The notes beneath the pieces were generated by a model that did not search any database, had not been told where the DNA came from, and saw only the letters and a list, made by a program, of their open reading frames with translations. The position numbers and the translations under genes were made by a program. A stretch of DNA of 64,000 bases, taken from assembly GCA_016286535.1 (NCBI GenBank), contig JAEESZ010000003.1:124001-188000 (forward strand). The letters are read 5' to 3'. This stretch comes from Treponema sp. (GTDB taxonomy: Bacteria; Spirochaetota; Spirochaetia; Treponematales; Treponemataceae). This document shows positions 24,311 through 35,444 of the stretch, piece after piece. The stretch's first letter is position 1. Each line of letters starts with the position of its first letter.

Positions 24311-25246
24311 ATGGAAAATATCACAAGAAATTCACTTGAAACATGGGAAAACCTTACATTATCTAATAATTTTATATTCTGTAAGGTTATGGAAAGTAAT
24401 CCTGATTTATGTAAACATTTAATTGAGATTTTGCTTCACATCAAGATTGATCATCTGGAAGCAACAACGGCAGAAAAAAGCATGCAGGAATCAATCAGTT
24501 CAAAAGGAGTAAGATTTGATGTTTATACTAAGGATGATAACCGTATTTTTGATGTTGAAATCCAAACAGTGAACAAAAAGAATCTTCCACAAAGAGCACG
24601 TTATTATCAAAGCATAATAGATGTAAATAGTCTTAATTCAGGTGTTAATTATATAGATCTTAAAACTACATATATAATTTTTATCTGCTTAAATGATATT
24701 TTTGATTATGGCTTACCTGTTTATACTTTTTCTAATACATGCAGAGAAGACAATTCTATTAACCTTAATGACGGTACTTATAAAGTCTTCTTTAATGCAA
24801 AAGAATGTGATAAAATGAAATCCGATGAAGAAAAAGCATTTTTTCATTTCTTAAAAGATAATTCTGCCGGTGATTCTTTTACTAAACAACTGGAAGAACA
24901 AGTGCTTTTTGCCAAGAAGAATCTTGAATGGAGGACTCAGTATATGACATTTAAAGAACAGTTTTATGAAGAATTTGAAGAAGCACGAGAAATAGGGCAT
25001 GAACAGGGATATAAAGATGGTTTCTCAAAAGGCATTGATGAAGGCATAGAAAAAGGTATAGAAAAGGGCTTGGAACAAGGTATTAATGAAGGCAAAATAA
25101 AAGGAAGAGAAAGCGCTATATTCGATACAGCGAAAAATGCAATTAATCTTGGACTATCTGATTCACAGATTTCCCAAATTACAAGTCTGCCAGTAGAAGA
25201 AGTAATTAAAATAAAGAATCAACTTGCAGACTCTGTTCTGGCCTAA
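24311..25246 (+). CDS. Rpn-family PD-(D/E)XK nuclease/transposase-like protein
   Basis: 311 aa. The N-terminal 210 residues match the Rpn (recombination-promoting nuclease, formerly transposase_31/PDDEXK) pattern: NNFIFCKVMESNPDLCKHLIE, then RFDVYTKDDNRIFDVEIQ with candidate catalytic D70, E83 and Q85, then RARYYQSIIDVN. The C-terminal part has a charged repeat of about 8 units, GIDEGIEKGIEKGLEQG and onward, common in this family. Family members cleave DNA and promote RecA-independent recombination; some act in phage defence. There are no inverted repeats or other mobile genes beside it. AAGGAG, 6 nt before the ATG, supports the start. Confidence 0.82.
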   Translation: MENITRNSLETWENLTLSNNFIFCKVMESNPDLCKHLIEILLHIKIDHLEATTAEKSMQESISSKGVRFDVYTKDDNRIFDVEIQTVNKKNLPQRARYYQSIIDVNSLNSGVNYIDLKTTYIIFICLNDIFDYGLPVYTFSNTCREDNSINLNDGTYKVFFNAKECDKMKSDEEKAFFHFLKDNSAGDSFTKQLEEQVLFAKKNLEWRTQYMTFKEQFYEEFEEAREIGHEQGYKDGFSKGIDEGIEKGIEKGLEQGINEGKIKGRESAIFDTAKNAINLGLSDSQISQITSLPVEEVIKIKNQLADSVLA

Positions 25247-25262
25247 AATCAAATCTTAATAA

Positions 25263-25312
25263 CAAAAAAAAGCCCCTGGTAGTAGACTTCTTAAGTACAC
25301 TTCCAGGGGCTT
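25263..25312 (-). terminator. Terminator of the giant lipoprotein gene
   Basis: AAGCCCCTGG (25270-25279) and CCAGGGGCTT (25303-25312) form a perfect 10-bp stem. On the minus strand it is followed by eight Ts, so it best ends the leftward giant gene, whose stop is 36 nt away. It also follows the rightward Rpn gene, where the T tract is weak. Confidence 0.88.
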
Positions 25313-25347
25313 AACTATTTAACTTGTAGTAATATTAGAGCATCTAT

Positions 25348-28300
25348 TTAGCGCATCTGTGCGGTTTCAATATGATCTCCGGTTGCACCATACTTAACGG
25401 CATATCCAAGAACAGGATAAAGGTTTCCATTTGCGTCGGTTTTTCCATTACCATAAATCTGGCCATAAGACGTTGAGCTGTAACCATTAGGAGTATTACT
25501 ATTACTGTTAGAAGAACTTGTTGTAGTAAGGCTTGTCTTCATAACACCTGTATCTTTATTCTTCCAGACACCAACATTTATATCATTATGCTGGTTACTC
25601 TGCATTTCTACTGTCTGGGTGGTTGGAATAATCTGGATTTCCCAGTTTCCTGTTACAGAATCATCGTCACTTCCGGCAGGGGCATTACTTGTTGTAGCAA
25701 CCTTATATGCAAGTTTTGGTTTAATGCAGCTTGTCATATAATATCCGATATATGGAATCCAGTCAGATCCAACCTTTGCAACATCAAGGGTAATGTTACT
25801 TCCAGTAACACCGTTTGAATCAACTACACAGGTTTCAAAATCAGTCTGAGCAGTAGGTTTTCCGCCAAAACTTGAAGGAAGATATGCATAATCAAGGTCA
25901 AGGTTTACAGGATCATAACAGGCTATATGTATACCACCGTCATTGTCCACTGCAACTTTACAGTATTCACCTGTATTTTCAAAATCTGTTCCTTCAGCAA
26001 ATACACGAACTGGAGTAGACCAGCCTGTTGCTGTTTTATTTCCCTGCCTGTTAGTAACAGGAGAGTCATTATAAGTGTACATAAGGCATCTTTCTGTTGC
26101 ATCATACCAGACAAGAACAACCACATCGTCTATACCTGTAGCACTTGTTACAGTTCCATTTGCAGAAACAACTCCTATAGAAAGATAGGCACCTGAATTG
26201 TTTCCGGTACTACTACCTGTAACCATCTGAACTACACTACTTGCTCCATTAGCATAAGTGTAAGGAGCTCCATCCGTTTCTTTATCTGTAAAAGCACCGA
26301 AGCCTCCAGCTGTAGTAGAATTTGTATAACCATACCTAAATCTTATTTCATCATTCATCTGATCATAATATGCCATATAAAGATAGGTATAATCATTATC
26401 ATTTCTACGGTGAACACTGGTTGTTAATGAAGGGCTTTGAATTCTCTGCTTGTCAAAGAAATTCGTATCAGTGTTATTTCCGGCTGCATCTCCTTTCTGA
26501 CCAATAGATTCAAGACGCAAAGAGTTTGTGTTACCGTAAGAACCGTTCTGAGCCCTGCTTGCATGACCCCAGCGGCTTGTCATAAGCTGGAACTTATCTG
26601 CACTGTTAGAGTTAATGTCTCCACCTGCAGCAACACCATAAGAGTAGCCAAGTTTGTCGTAAGTAAAGCCTACACTGGTAAAGAAGTCAAAAGATCCCAT
26701 CCAGTAAGTATATGAATAATTTTCATTACCGGTACCGCCTCCCATACTGAAGTACAATGGTCCGTTTACAAAGGCAAATCCAATTTTGTCGTTATTCGGA
26801 TTAATCTTCATTACCGGCTGTTCAATTTTTCCGCTGATTGGAACTATATGAGAATTATCAAATTCCCAGACATCAAGAGAAACATTATCTGTAAGAATAT
26901 TATTATTATCACCGTTTGGCTTACGGTTATAATAATTTGCGTAAACAGCAGAGTCTCCTGTTACACTTGTTGTTGTACCTATATATGCACCTTTTGCATC
27001 ATCATTATTCTTGTTGTTTAAAGATGTAACGTTTTTAACTGATACATAAACATCTCCGCTCTTGAAAGCTGTAATAGAACCTACAGGATAAACACTTCCT
27101 GAAGGAATGGAACTAGTGCTATACCATTTTTGTCCAGTAAGAGTATCCCCTGTAATTGCAGCAGACAAAGCAGCAGAATTTGGTGTACCTGTTGTACTGT
27201 CATACAAGGTTCCGCCGCTTAAGTTAAATCCGTAAACATAAATTGTTTCGCCTGAAGCAACCGGATAATGTCCAAGTGCGGTACGGTCATAAAGAGAACT
27301 GTTTGCTTTTTTAAGCTTTGAAAGGTTACTCTTTATACCCGCAATGTACGGCACAATGTCCATCTGGTAAGAAGGAACGTGGTATTCTTTTGCGTCGGTC
27401 TTGTCTGAGGCAGGAGCAGCAATTGTATCGTCTTCTTCGTTGTCGTCAGAAGAATTGTCTGCCTGATCTTCTGCTGTAACTGTAAGGGTAACGTCAGTTT
27501 CTGCAACATTCGGAATCTGTTCGCTGTCAATGCTTATTGTCCAGTAAACTTTATGACCGCCCTGTCCAAGATAGTAAGTGTCTTCATAGTAACCGGTAGT
27601 CTTTTCTGTTCCGCTGTTGTCTGCGCTAAGTGTCCATTCATATTTTCCGCCATCCGTTACTGCACTTCCTGAGTTACCGCTTAATGCTGACCATCCGCCG
27701 TTTGCAACGTAAGTTTCGTCTGTTGAAGAAGGATCATAAGTTGCCATTGTAATATTACTGAATCCGGTTATTGCGGTTCCTGTAGAATTTGCAAGAGTAA
27801 ATGAAAGGGACTTTAATGCATGTTCATCATAAGCAGTTCCGGTGAATGTAATCTTTCCGGAAACTTTTGGATCTGTTCCGTAAGTTGTGGCAGCTGTGGT
27901 TCCGGTTAAATCGCCTTCAAGTTCAATGTGTCCGTTTGCAGTGCTTGCACCGTAAAGGCTATTTACAGAAGAAGACTTCCAGTAGAACGGATTAACTACA
28001 ACCTTCGGAGGAACAGAGTCTACAAGGTCAATTGTAAAGTCGCTTACCTGAAGTACACAATTCTGGCTGTTAACGCCTGGTGTAAGTTCGTCTGTTGAAT
28101 CCCAGAATGTGAACGAAGCTTTCTTTCCGATTCCATCATTTGCCTCTGTTACTGCAGCTACAATCTGTGCATTTGTAAGAGTGAATCCCTTAAGTGTTGT
28201 AAAAGTTTCTGCATTATTGTAGGTAACAGTTCCGACTGTATCTGTTATAACAGAAGTTATCGTGTTGTCTGCAGTTGCACTGATTCCAGCCCCTGTTCCG

Positions 28301-31300
28301 CTTGCACGCACTGGAGTTGTTGTGGTAGCCCCGCGACCGTAAACCATTGTAATAGTTCCGTTACCGCCGACTATTTCTGCCACAACAGCAAGTTTGTCTT
28401 TAATAGTAAATACGTCTCCATAATCATCAGTAGAAATAGACTGAGAAGCTTTTACTTCTGTTGTATCAATTCCATAAGTGTTATTTGCGTCGTAAACGTT
28501 GTAACCGGTAAACTCATTTGCAGACCATGTATTGCTTGAGTTAAGGTCTGTTCCGAAGTATACCTTTGCAAGACGTGGAGCTGAGTTTTCAATTTTAGCA
28601 GGATAGGTTGCACCGCTTACGTTTCCTGCATCATCAAAGGCAAGAACTACAAGGGCACAAGGTCCGTCAGGAATGTTATATGAGTGAATAGTTGCATCCC
28701 AGCTGTAACCTACAGAAGTTGAACCTGTAAGAGTTTCAGGAAGCTTGTCACCGTCATCAGATGAATTCTTAAATGTGAACGGATTAGCACTCTGACTTTC
28801 TACGCTTTCTGTAGAAGTATTATCTACAACCTGAGCATAGGCAAAGTATGCAGAAAGTTCTGGCTCGTCTGTAATACCTGTTTCAGGCGAGAAGCTTACT
28901 TCACCGGTGGTTGAATCAATGCTGTCAATACGGCGTAAAAGTCCTGCAACTTCAATGAGTCCGCCCTTACGGATGTGAGCGTTTCCTGTAATGTCTGCTG
29001 CTGTTGAAGGGATGAAGGTATCTCCGTCTTCTCCAAGGGCTCCCTTTACTTCTTTTGAGTAGAGATAGTAAGTGTCATCGTCCTGGATGAATTCACGGGC
29101 TTCAAGATTTCCGCTTATTGAAGCCTTGGCATCTGAAGTTCCTGTTGTAACAAGAGGATCAAGAACTGCCTCTGTTTTATAAGTTTCTCCGTCAATTTTA
29201 TTTGCACGTACAAAGTAGAAAGCAAGACGTTTGAATCCAGAACCGGTTTCTTCTACTTTTCCACCAAGGGTGTAAATGTAGTTTGAATCGGCTACGGTAT
29301 TTATTTCGTTTGTCTTAAGATAATTGGCAGAATTGTCTGTTGAACCCTTATAAACCTTTTCAATTACAGGAGCTGTATTGTCTATTTTGAGAGTATAAGT
29401 ATCTGTAATTGTATGTTCTGAGTCTCGTACAACAACACTGTATTCTACTGTATTTGCAGTTGTATCTACAGGAATAAAGAGGTACTGTGTCTTCTCTTTT
29501 CCGTCTGAACCTGTAACCTTTGTAGAAGCAACAGGTGTTACGGAAGTTGAACTTCCTCCGTCAAGTTTTTTAGTAACTGTGTAAGATGAAAGTTCAAATT
29601 CGTCGTGAAGCTTAACTGTAAGATACCACTCGCCCTTAAGATACATGTCGCTCTTATAAAGAGAGCTTGCTTCAATATTAGAGGCACTTATAACCGTAGA
29701 AGCTGTGCAACCGGCAGTTGGATTTGACGTAAACTGATAAAGCATTGCTGACTGAGTTGGAGCGGTATCATCAATATTTACATATACCCAGTCCGTCCAG
29801 GTACCAACTTTTCCTTCGGCATTTACAGCACAGGCACGGATTGCAATGTATGTAAGTTCTTCTTCGTCAGGGTCAAGTTCGCCGCCTTCATTAATTGTAA
29901 GACTCCATGAACCTGTCTTATCTGCTTTGATACCCCAGTCAAGTTCATCTGCAAAGCTTAAAGTCTTACCTACTGTGCTCTGAATCTGATCTTTTGTAAG
30001 GACAGCAAATTTCTTGCTTACGGCATAGGCTTTAGTTAATGTGTATTTATCTCCAATTGATTCGTCGTCTTCAAGGTTTCCTGCTCCGCCGACAATCTGA
30101 ACGTAAACAGAGTTTACAGTTGTTGTATTAGAAGGAATTACTGCACTTCCAGAAATACGGATTGCACCTCCCAGAGTTACATAACTTACATCCTTGTTTA
30201 CCGGATAAAGAAGCTCAACCTGAGGTCTGTCTGCATTTGGATTATGATTAAACGTAAAGTCTCTGTAAATTGTAACAGTACCAAGCTCATCTGTAGTCTT
30301 TATATAGAACGGCAATGTATAAACAGAGTTTGTTTCAGAGAGATAATATGTTGCGTTATCATAATCATCAAGATCAGAAGATTCAAGAGTAAACTGCCAG
30401 AGGCTTACTGAAGTATTTTCATCAAGCTCTGTATTCCATACTGATACTGTCTCTCCTGCTACTGTTTTTGTTGCAGCGGCAAGTTCTGCGTCACTTAAGT
30501 CACGCTGTGCTGCAGTAGGAATAAGCCATGCTGTTTCCCTGACACCAGCATTACCTGTATCTGTACAGGTTCCGGAGAATGTTATGTCTCCTGTAAGTTC
30601 ATCATCAGAAGAAGGACTACTGAATCTTACTGCAGGCCCGTCGTTGTCCACCATATATATAGGACTTGATGTTCCAAGAAGTCCCGACTTATCAAATACT
30701 TCAATAGTTCCGGAGATTGAACCGGTTTTCATTACAGAGTGATCAATATAATCTGTTGTCCATACTGCAGTTGTTGTTCCTGAAATTGAACCATTCTGAG
30801 TAAAGCCATCATCAGTATAATCAGAGCAGGAAGCTATCTTAATTACATCATCTTCGTTTTCAGAATCTTTGTAATTTAATGTAAGACGAATTCCTTCTAT
30901 CTCATTTGCATCATAACCTGTAATTTTAAACTTAACGAACTGCTTATCTACACCACCGACATAAAGATTTGTTCCAGGAGCGATTTCAGCATCCTTTGCG
31001 GCTTTAGTTGAATCGTAGGCCTGAACAAGAGTATTGGTAATTGAAGGAGCAGTTGCATCACTTCTGTATGTAAGGGCGTCGGAAGCGTCTTCTGCAGTAC
31101 TTGTTTTGTACTGGAAGTAAGGCTGATGATATGTATAAGAAACAGCTTCTACAGTTTCTGTTTTTCCGGTGTAGAAAACTGTGTCCTTATTATCAACAAT
31201 ATAGAAGTAAACTGTTTTTTCACCGTCACCAGTATCTGCAGGAGTAAAGGTCCATTCGCCGGTTGAAGGATTGAAAGTTGTAATGTCGTATTTAGTTCCA

Positions 31301-34300
31301 ACCTTTACCTTTGAAGTTACAACGCCTGTTGTGTTATTTGTAGTTTTTGAAACAGTACCAGTTCCAGTAATCTGAGAGGTAGTTGCAACAAAAGTTTTTA
31401 AAACTGCGTCAGAAGTTGAATCATCATCAGTAACGGTTCCTTCTATCTGAGCGTCTTCACCGTATTTAAGAATATAGGTACCGTCTGTAAGGGTAAGGTT
31501 TGTAACCTTTACTGTAGGACGGTCAGAATCCATGTCTACGGTATATTTAAAGTAGTTTATATTTTCTTTATAAACGTAAGATTCTGAATCAATGTCATAA
31601 ATATTTATGTTACCAGCACCGTCTGTTACTACAGGAATAATATAAAGCAGTGCAGTTTTTGGAGCAGACTCAACATCGGTTAAATCGTATGTATTAATAT
31701 CAGAAACAGACCAGCTGTAAATCTGGGAAACATCTTTAATTTCTTTAATCATTGTAAACTTAGAAGTATCAGAAATATCTCCAGAAGGAACTTCCTTTGA
31801 AGCATAAAGCTCAAGAGATTCCGGAGCAGAACCTTCATATGAAACAAGTCCCGACATAGATTTTAAGCCGTTCAGTCTGGTGCTGGTAGATGGTGAACTT
31901 AACTGTACATCAGGTGCCGTTGTATCAACCATTAATTTAAATATTTCATTGGTGGTACTGTTACCGGCATTATCGCTTGCAATAGCTTTTACAGAGTATG
32001 TATTTCCAGCTACTAAATCTTTAAGATTATCAGTAGTAATGTCTGCCGACCAGCTGCTTGTTCCAGTTGCAGATATTTCTTTTTCAAGAGCATTTTCAGA
32101 AGAATCTTTTCCAATAATCTTTATAACAACAGAAGCAAGACCAGAGTCAGTATCTTCTGCGGAGCCTTCTACTGTAATTTTACTTACTTTATTTGTGTAC
32201 TGAGTTCCGCTTGTTGTAGAAGAAACATCTGGGGCATCTGTATCAACATTCAAAGAAATAGAAGAAATACCTTCAGTCTTTCCCTGCGGAGTATTCCAGT
32301 CTATATTCTCTGTAACACTTGAATCATTAATATAAGTTCCCATAAGGGTATCAAGGCCCGCATTACCAACATTATCTACTGCAAGAAGAAGAAGATAATT
32401 ATTCTTATTCTTAAAGCCAGATAAAGCAGCCTTAAAGCTGGAATCAACCTCTTTGTATCCCTTACTTATTCCATCAGCCTTTGTATAAAGAACACGGCGG
32501 GTAATTACATCATCTCCTGTAAGTGGAGAAATCATACCTGTGTAGTCTGAAGCATAATTACTTTCAAAACTGGCAATTGCATCAGCATCTGGAGCTTCAT
32601 CAAAAATCTTGTAGTAAATCATCTTAAGGCCGGAACCTTCTTCTACAAAGTCTCCGCGAACTGTAATAGTCTGACTTGTTCCCCAGGTTCCTGTAGAATA
32701 TTTACCGCCAACATCCTCGTCTAAATCATCGTCCCAGGTTGCCCCTGCTGCAGTTAGATCTGTGGAAGTATTGTCGTATTCTCCAACACGGAAGATTAAA
32801 TCTTTATTAAGCTTGTCATAAAGGTGATAGCCTGCCGGTGCTGTAGTATCGAATTCAAGGTTATAATTTACTGAAGCTTCGTTTCCACCACTGTCTTTTG
32901 CAGTTACAGTAAGAGTTACATCTGTAGCGTTATTCTGAACGGCAAAGCCGCTTAAATCTACATCAGTGAATTCCCAGGTTATATCGCCGGATGAAGAATT
33001 TTTAGTAAGAGTTTTAGTTTTTCCATCAGAATCTTTACCGGTAAAGACTGCACTTGTTATACCTGGTATAAAGTTATCTGTTGTTGTTCCACTTAAAGTA
33101 AATGTATTTGTATTATTAAGGTATATAGTTCCGCTGTTTTTATCAGTATAACCGGAAGAAACTGTTACAATTGGAATCTCTGGAATTTGAGTATCAAGAT
33201 AGTAATTACGTCCAATATGAGCAGTACCACCACCATTTGTTGCATAAACATCAACTGAAATTTTATAGAAGCCTGAACCATTGTCTATGATGTTTGTAAC
33301 ATAACTGTCTGGCTCAAAGGTGAATGACCAGTCATAAATATACTGACTTCCGTTCTGAAGAACCTTATCTGAGCCTGTAATATTTGTTTTGACGGTTTTA
33401 GTTTTAGAAGAATCTGAATTGTCTTTTATTGTAATTATATAATATAAAGATTCAACATCTGACAGTTCATCAGCAGACTCTACGTATCCTGTGAATTTAA
33501 GATTATTTCCTTCAACCACAGAAGCTTTTATTGTACTTGAAGTTTCAAGGTTAGTTGTTCCACTTTCCTCATCAAAATCAAGATCAGGAACTGTAGAATT
33601 TGAAGTTGCTATAAAACCATAACCGGCAATATCTTTTGCAACAAAGGACTGACTTTCAATATCGTAACCTTCTACAATGATTGTATATTTTGAGCCGGCA
33701 AGGATTTCTTTATCTTTAGTAGAAAGAGTTGTGTCTATAGAAAGACCATCTGAGTTTTCATCTTCTGCAGTTTTTGTGTAACGATAAGTCTCAGGGTCGC
33801 GATTTAAGAGCTCAATAATATAAGCATCGCTCTGAGATGCAAGGGCTGTCTGCTTTTTAGCATAGGCAAGAGCAACATCTTCGTCCCAGGTCCATAAAAG
33901 CTGTTTTTCTTCACTTCCGTTTTTTACATAATAAATACTTACTGTTGGAGTATCTAAGTTTGTATTATCAAGACCAGGATTTAATGATACATGTAAGGTA
34001 GTTTCTGTTAAATATTTGTAGTATCCGTCGGTATACTGGCTTTCGCTCTTTGAAGTTGAATCTGCAAGACTCATTTTACTTACTTCAAAGGTTGGATTAT
34101 TTTTAGGATTAATAGAGAAATTAAGATAAACATTTCCCTGGCTGGTGTTTGTATTATTTATACAGTCTGCAATAGAGTCAGTTGTTGTTTCTGCACTTAA
34201 AGCGGCTCTTGCACTTCCGTCAGACTTCAGACCGCTTTCAACACTCACACTCTGGGCAGCAGAAAGGATGCTTTCCAAAGCAGAATTATCCTGGTAAGTT

Positions 34301-35313
34301 TCATCTGTTTTGTTTAAATAATTCTGGAGCATAGCAACAGAAAAGTTAGAAAAGCTTGAGTCTTTACCATTAACAAGGGTAAGCATATCACTTGTTCCAC
34401 GATAATAGTAACGGGTAGTATTTCCCTGTCCGCTGCCTTCTGTTTCTGAAGTATTTGTATACTCTCTTGCCTGATCGCTTGCAGTTACAGAAAAATAAAA
34501 CTGCTTGGTATCGATTGAAGTTGTAGGATCGTTTCTATAGGCAGCAATTTCTGATTCTGAATATAACTTTTTATAGTTTTCCCATTTAATGTAATTATCT
34601 GAATCTGAATCAGAAGGCTCTGCAGCTTCTGAATAATACTGGGCAATTACAAGAGGATTTGCGTTTGACATATCAGTAATGCCTGTAAATTCAGAATCGA
34701 AAAGGGCATTTCCGGTACTGTCATAAAATGTAACGGTAAGGTTATCTATTGTTTTATCTGTAGCTTCTGAGAAAGTACCTTCGAGCTGAACAGTCTGTCC
34801 GTAGCTTTTTGCTGTGTTTTCTCCTACAGAAGTTGGTTTTGTAAGAATTAATACAGGAGGGGTATTATCTATATTTAAGGTTGTTTTTGCAGTCTGTGAT
34901 GTATGACCGCCGTTATCACTGGCAGTTACCTGAATCTGATATTCACCATCAGAATACTTCCAGCCCTGGTAAAAACCGTTGTCTTCTGAGTCAGAAATTT
35001 CAGATTTTTCATCTTCCTTGTTTAAAGTAAGAGTCCAGGTTTTATTGGAATTAATTGTAGCATAAGCTGTATCGCAAGGCTCACTGTCTTTATTTTTGTA
35101 AACCTCTACAAGAATTTCCTTAAGGCCCCGGTCATCACTCCATGTACCGGAAAGAAGGAATTCTCCTTTTACACTTGCATTTGCAGGCGGATAAGAAATA
35201 TCAATAGTTGGTGCCTGTGTATCAACGGCAGAACCAAGACCTATTGTACAGTTTGAAAATGTAAGAAAGGCTAATAAAATAAAAGTAAAATAAAAATAAC
35301 TTTTTAAGCGCAT
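25348..35313 (-). CDS. Giant Ig-like repeat lipoprotein (3321 aa)
   Basis: The open frame is uninterrupted for nearly 10 kb. A lipoprotein signal peptide ends at LTFSNC, a spirochaete-type lipobox. The body is many beta-sandwich units opening with variants of VDTTAPDVQLSSPST, NIDNTPPVLILTKPT or VDNDGPAVRFSSPSS and closing with DNAGN-type strands. An IPT/TIG-like unit (TIYVYGFNLSGGTL) lies toward the C-terminus, and the last 500 or so residues look like a beta-propeller (for example DGGIHIACYDPVNLDLDYAYL). Composition is rich in Ser, Thr and Asp, with no C-terminal barrel. A surface adhesin or fibre is inferred. The frame is open to a TTG at 35319, but AAAGGAG lies 6 nt before ATG 35313. Confidence 0.75.
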   Translation of the reverse strand: MRLKSYFYFTFILLAFLTFSNCTIGLGSAVDTQAPTIDISYPPANASVKGEFLLSGTWSDDRGLKEILVEVYKNKDSEPCDTAYATINSNKTWTLTLNKEDEKSEISDSEDNGFYQGWKYSDGEYQIQVTASDNGGHTSQTAKTTLNIDNTPPVLILTKPTSVGENTAKSYGQTVQLEGTFSEATDKTIDNLTVTFYDSTGNALFDSEFTGITDMSNANPLVIAQYYSEAAEPSDSDSDNYIKWENYKKLYSESEIAAYRNDPTTSIDTKQFYFSVTASDQAREYTNTSETEGSGQGNTTRYYYRGTSDMLTLVNGKDSSFSNFSVAMLQNYLNKTDETYQDNSALESILSAAQSVSVESGLKSDGSARAALSAETTTDSIADCINNTNTSQGNVYLNFSINPKNNPTFEVSKMSLADSTSKSESQYTDGYYKYLTETTLHVSLNPGLDNTNLDTPTVSIYYVKNGSEEKQLLWTWDEDVALAYAKKQTALASQSDAYIIELLNRDPETYRYTKTAEDENSDGLSIDTTLSTKDKEILAGSKYTIIVEGYDIESQSFVAKDIAGYGFIATSNSTVPDLDFDEESGTTNLETSSTIKASVVEGNNLKFTGYVESADELSDVESLYYIITIKDNSDSSKTKTVKTNITGSDKVLQNGSQYIYDWSFTFEPDSYVTNIIDNGSGFYKISVDVYATNGGGTAHIGRNYYLDTQIPEIPIVTVSSGYTDKNSGTIYLNNTNTFTLSGTTTDNFIPGITSAVFTGKDSDGKTKTLTKNSSSGDITWEFTDVDLSGFAVQNNATDVTLTVTAKDSGGNEASVNYNLEFDTTAPAGYHLYDKLNKDLIFRVGEYDNTSTDLTAAGATWDDDLDEDVGGKYSTGTWGTSQTITVRGDFVEEGSGLKMIYYKIFDEAPDADAIASFESNYASDYTGMISPLTGDDVITRRVLYTKADGISKGYKEVDSSFKAALSGFKNKNNYLLLLAVDNVGNAGLDTLMGTYINDSSVTENIDWNTPQGKTEGISSISLNVDTDAPDVSSTTSGTQYTNKVSKITVEGSAEDTDSGLASVVIKIIGKDSSENALEKEISATGTSSWSADITTDNLKDLVAGNTYSVKAIASDNAGNSTTNEIFKLMVDTTAPDVQLSSPSTSTRLNGLKSMSGLVSYEGSAPESLELYASKEVPSGDISDTSKFTMIKEIKDVSQIYSWSVSDINTYDLTDVESAPKTALLYIIPVVTDGAGNINIYDIDSESYVYKENINYFKYTVDMDSDRPTVKVTNLTLTDGTYILKYGEDAQIEGTVTDDDSTSDAVLKTFVATTSQITGTGTVSKTTNNTTGVVTSKVKVGTKYDITTFNPSTGEWTFTPADTGDGEKTVYFYIVDNKDTVFYTGKTETVEAVSYTYHQPYFQYKTSTAEDASDALTYRSDATAPSITNTLVQAYDSTKAAKDAEIAPGTNLYVGGVDKQFVKFKITGYDANEIEGIRLTLNYKDSENEDDVIKIASCSDYTDDGFTQNGSISGTTTAVWTTDYIDHSVMKTGSISGTIEVFDKSGLLGTSSPIYMVDNDGPAVRFSSPSSDDELTGDITFSGTCTDTGNAGVRETAWLIPTAAQRDLSDAELAAATKTVAGETVSVWNTELDENTSVSLWQFTLESSDLDDYDNATYYLSETNSVYTLPFYIKTTDELGTVTIYRDFTFNHNPNADRPQVELLYPVNKDVSYVTLGGAIRISGSAVIPSNTTTVNSVYVQIVGGAGNLEDDESIGDKYTLTKAYAVSKKFAVLTKDQIQSTVGKTLSFADELDWGIKADKTGSWSLTINEGGELDPDEEELTYIAIRACAVNAEGKVGTWTDWVYVNIDDTAPTQSAMLYQFTSNPTAGCTASTVISASNIEASSLYKSDMYLKGEWYLTVKLHDEFELSSYTVTKKLDGGSSTSVTPVASTKVTGSDGKEKTQYLFIPVDTTANTVEYSVVVRDSEHTITDTYTLKIDNTAPVIEKVYKGSTDNSANYLKTNEINTVADSNYIYTLGGKVEETGSGFKRLAFYFVRANKIDGETYKTEAVLDPLVTTGTSDAKASISGNLEAREFIQDDDTYYLYSKEVKGALGEDGDTFIPSTAADITGNAHIRKGGLIEVAGLLRRIDSIDSTTGEVSFSPETGITDEPELSAYFAYAQVVDNTSTESVESQSANPFTFKNSSDDGDKLPETLTGSTSVGYSWDATIHSYNIPDGPCALVVLAFDDAGNVSGATYPAKIENSAPRLAKVYFGTDLNSSNTWSANEFTGYNVYDANNTYGIDTTEVKASQSISTDDYGDVFTIKDKLAVVAEIVGGNGTITMVYGRGATTTTPVRASGTGAGISATADNTITSVITDTVGTVTYNNAETFTTLKGFTLTNAQIVAAVTEANDGIGKKASFTFWDSTDELTPGVNSQNCVLQVSDFTIDLVDSVPPKVVVNPFYWKSSSVNSLYGASTANGHIELEGDLTGTTAATTYGTDPKVSGKITFTGTAYDEHALKSLSFTLANSTGTAITGFSNITMATYDPSSTDETYVANGGWSALSGNSGSAVTDGGKYEWTLSADNSGTEKTTGYYEDTYYLGQGGHKVYWTISIDSEQIPNVAETDVTLTVTAEDQADNSSDDNEEDDTIAAPASDKTDAKEYHVPSYQMDIVPYIAGIKSNLSKLKKANSSLYDRTALGHYPVASGETIYVYGFNLSGGTLYDSTTGTPNSAALSAAITGDTLTGQKWYSTSSIPSGSVYPVGSITAFKSGDVYVSVKNVTSLNNKNNDDAKGAYIGTTTSVTGDSAVYANYYNRKPNGDNNNILTDNVSLDVWEFDNSHIVPISGKIEQPVMKINPNNDKIGFAFVNGPLYFSMGGGTGNENYSYTYWMGSFDFFTSVGFTYDKLGYSYGVAAGGDINSNSADKFQLMTSRWGHASRAQNGSYGNTNSLRLESIGQKGDAAGNNTDTNFFDKQRIQSPSLTTSVHRRNDNDYTYLYMAYYDQMNDEIRFRYGYTNSTTAGGFGAFTDKETDGAPYTYANGASSVVQMVTGSSTGNNSGAYLSIGVVSANGTVTSATGIDDVVVLVWYDATERCLMYTYNDSPVTNRQGNKTATGWSTPVRVFAEGTDFENTGEYCKVAVDNDGGIHIACYDPVNLDLDYAYLPSSFGGKPTAQTDFETCVVDSNGVTGSNITLDVAKVGSDWIPYIGYYMTSCIKPKLAYKVATTSNAPAGSDDDSVTGNWEIQIIPTTQTVEMQSNQHNDINVGVWKNKDTGVMKTSLTTTSSSNSNSNTPNGYSSTSYGQIYGNGKTDANGNLYPVLGYAVKYGATGDHIETAQMR

Positions 35314-35444
35314 AGACAACTCCTTTTCTTAAATAAAAACACTATTCCTATTTTCTAATCTAATTTTATTAGTCAATTATCGGAATTTCAATTGAAGTTA
35401 TCTATAATATATTGTTATTATTTATCAAATTTTTTGACTTTTTA

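Noticed and set aside
24311..25246. Rpn-family gene as part of an insertion sequence
   Set aside because: No terminal inverted repeats or target duplication could be found around it; family members are usually stand-alone genes.
35377..35384. TCCGATAA on the minus strand as a sigma-28 promoter for the giant lipoprotein
   Set aside because: No TAAA-like -35 lies at 13-16 nt, and the leader would be about 60 nt with a normal ribosome binding site; the match is probably chance.
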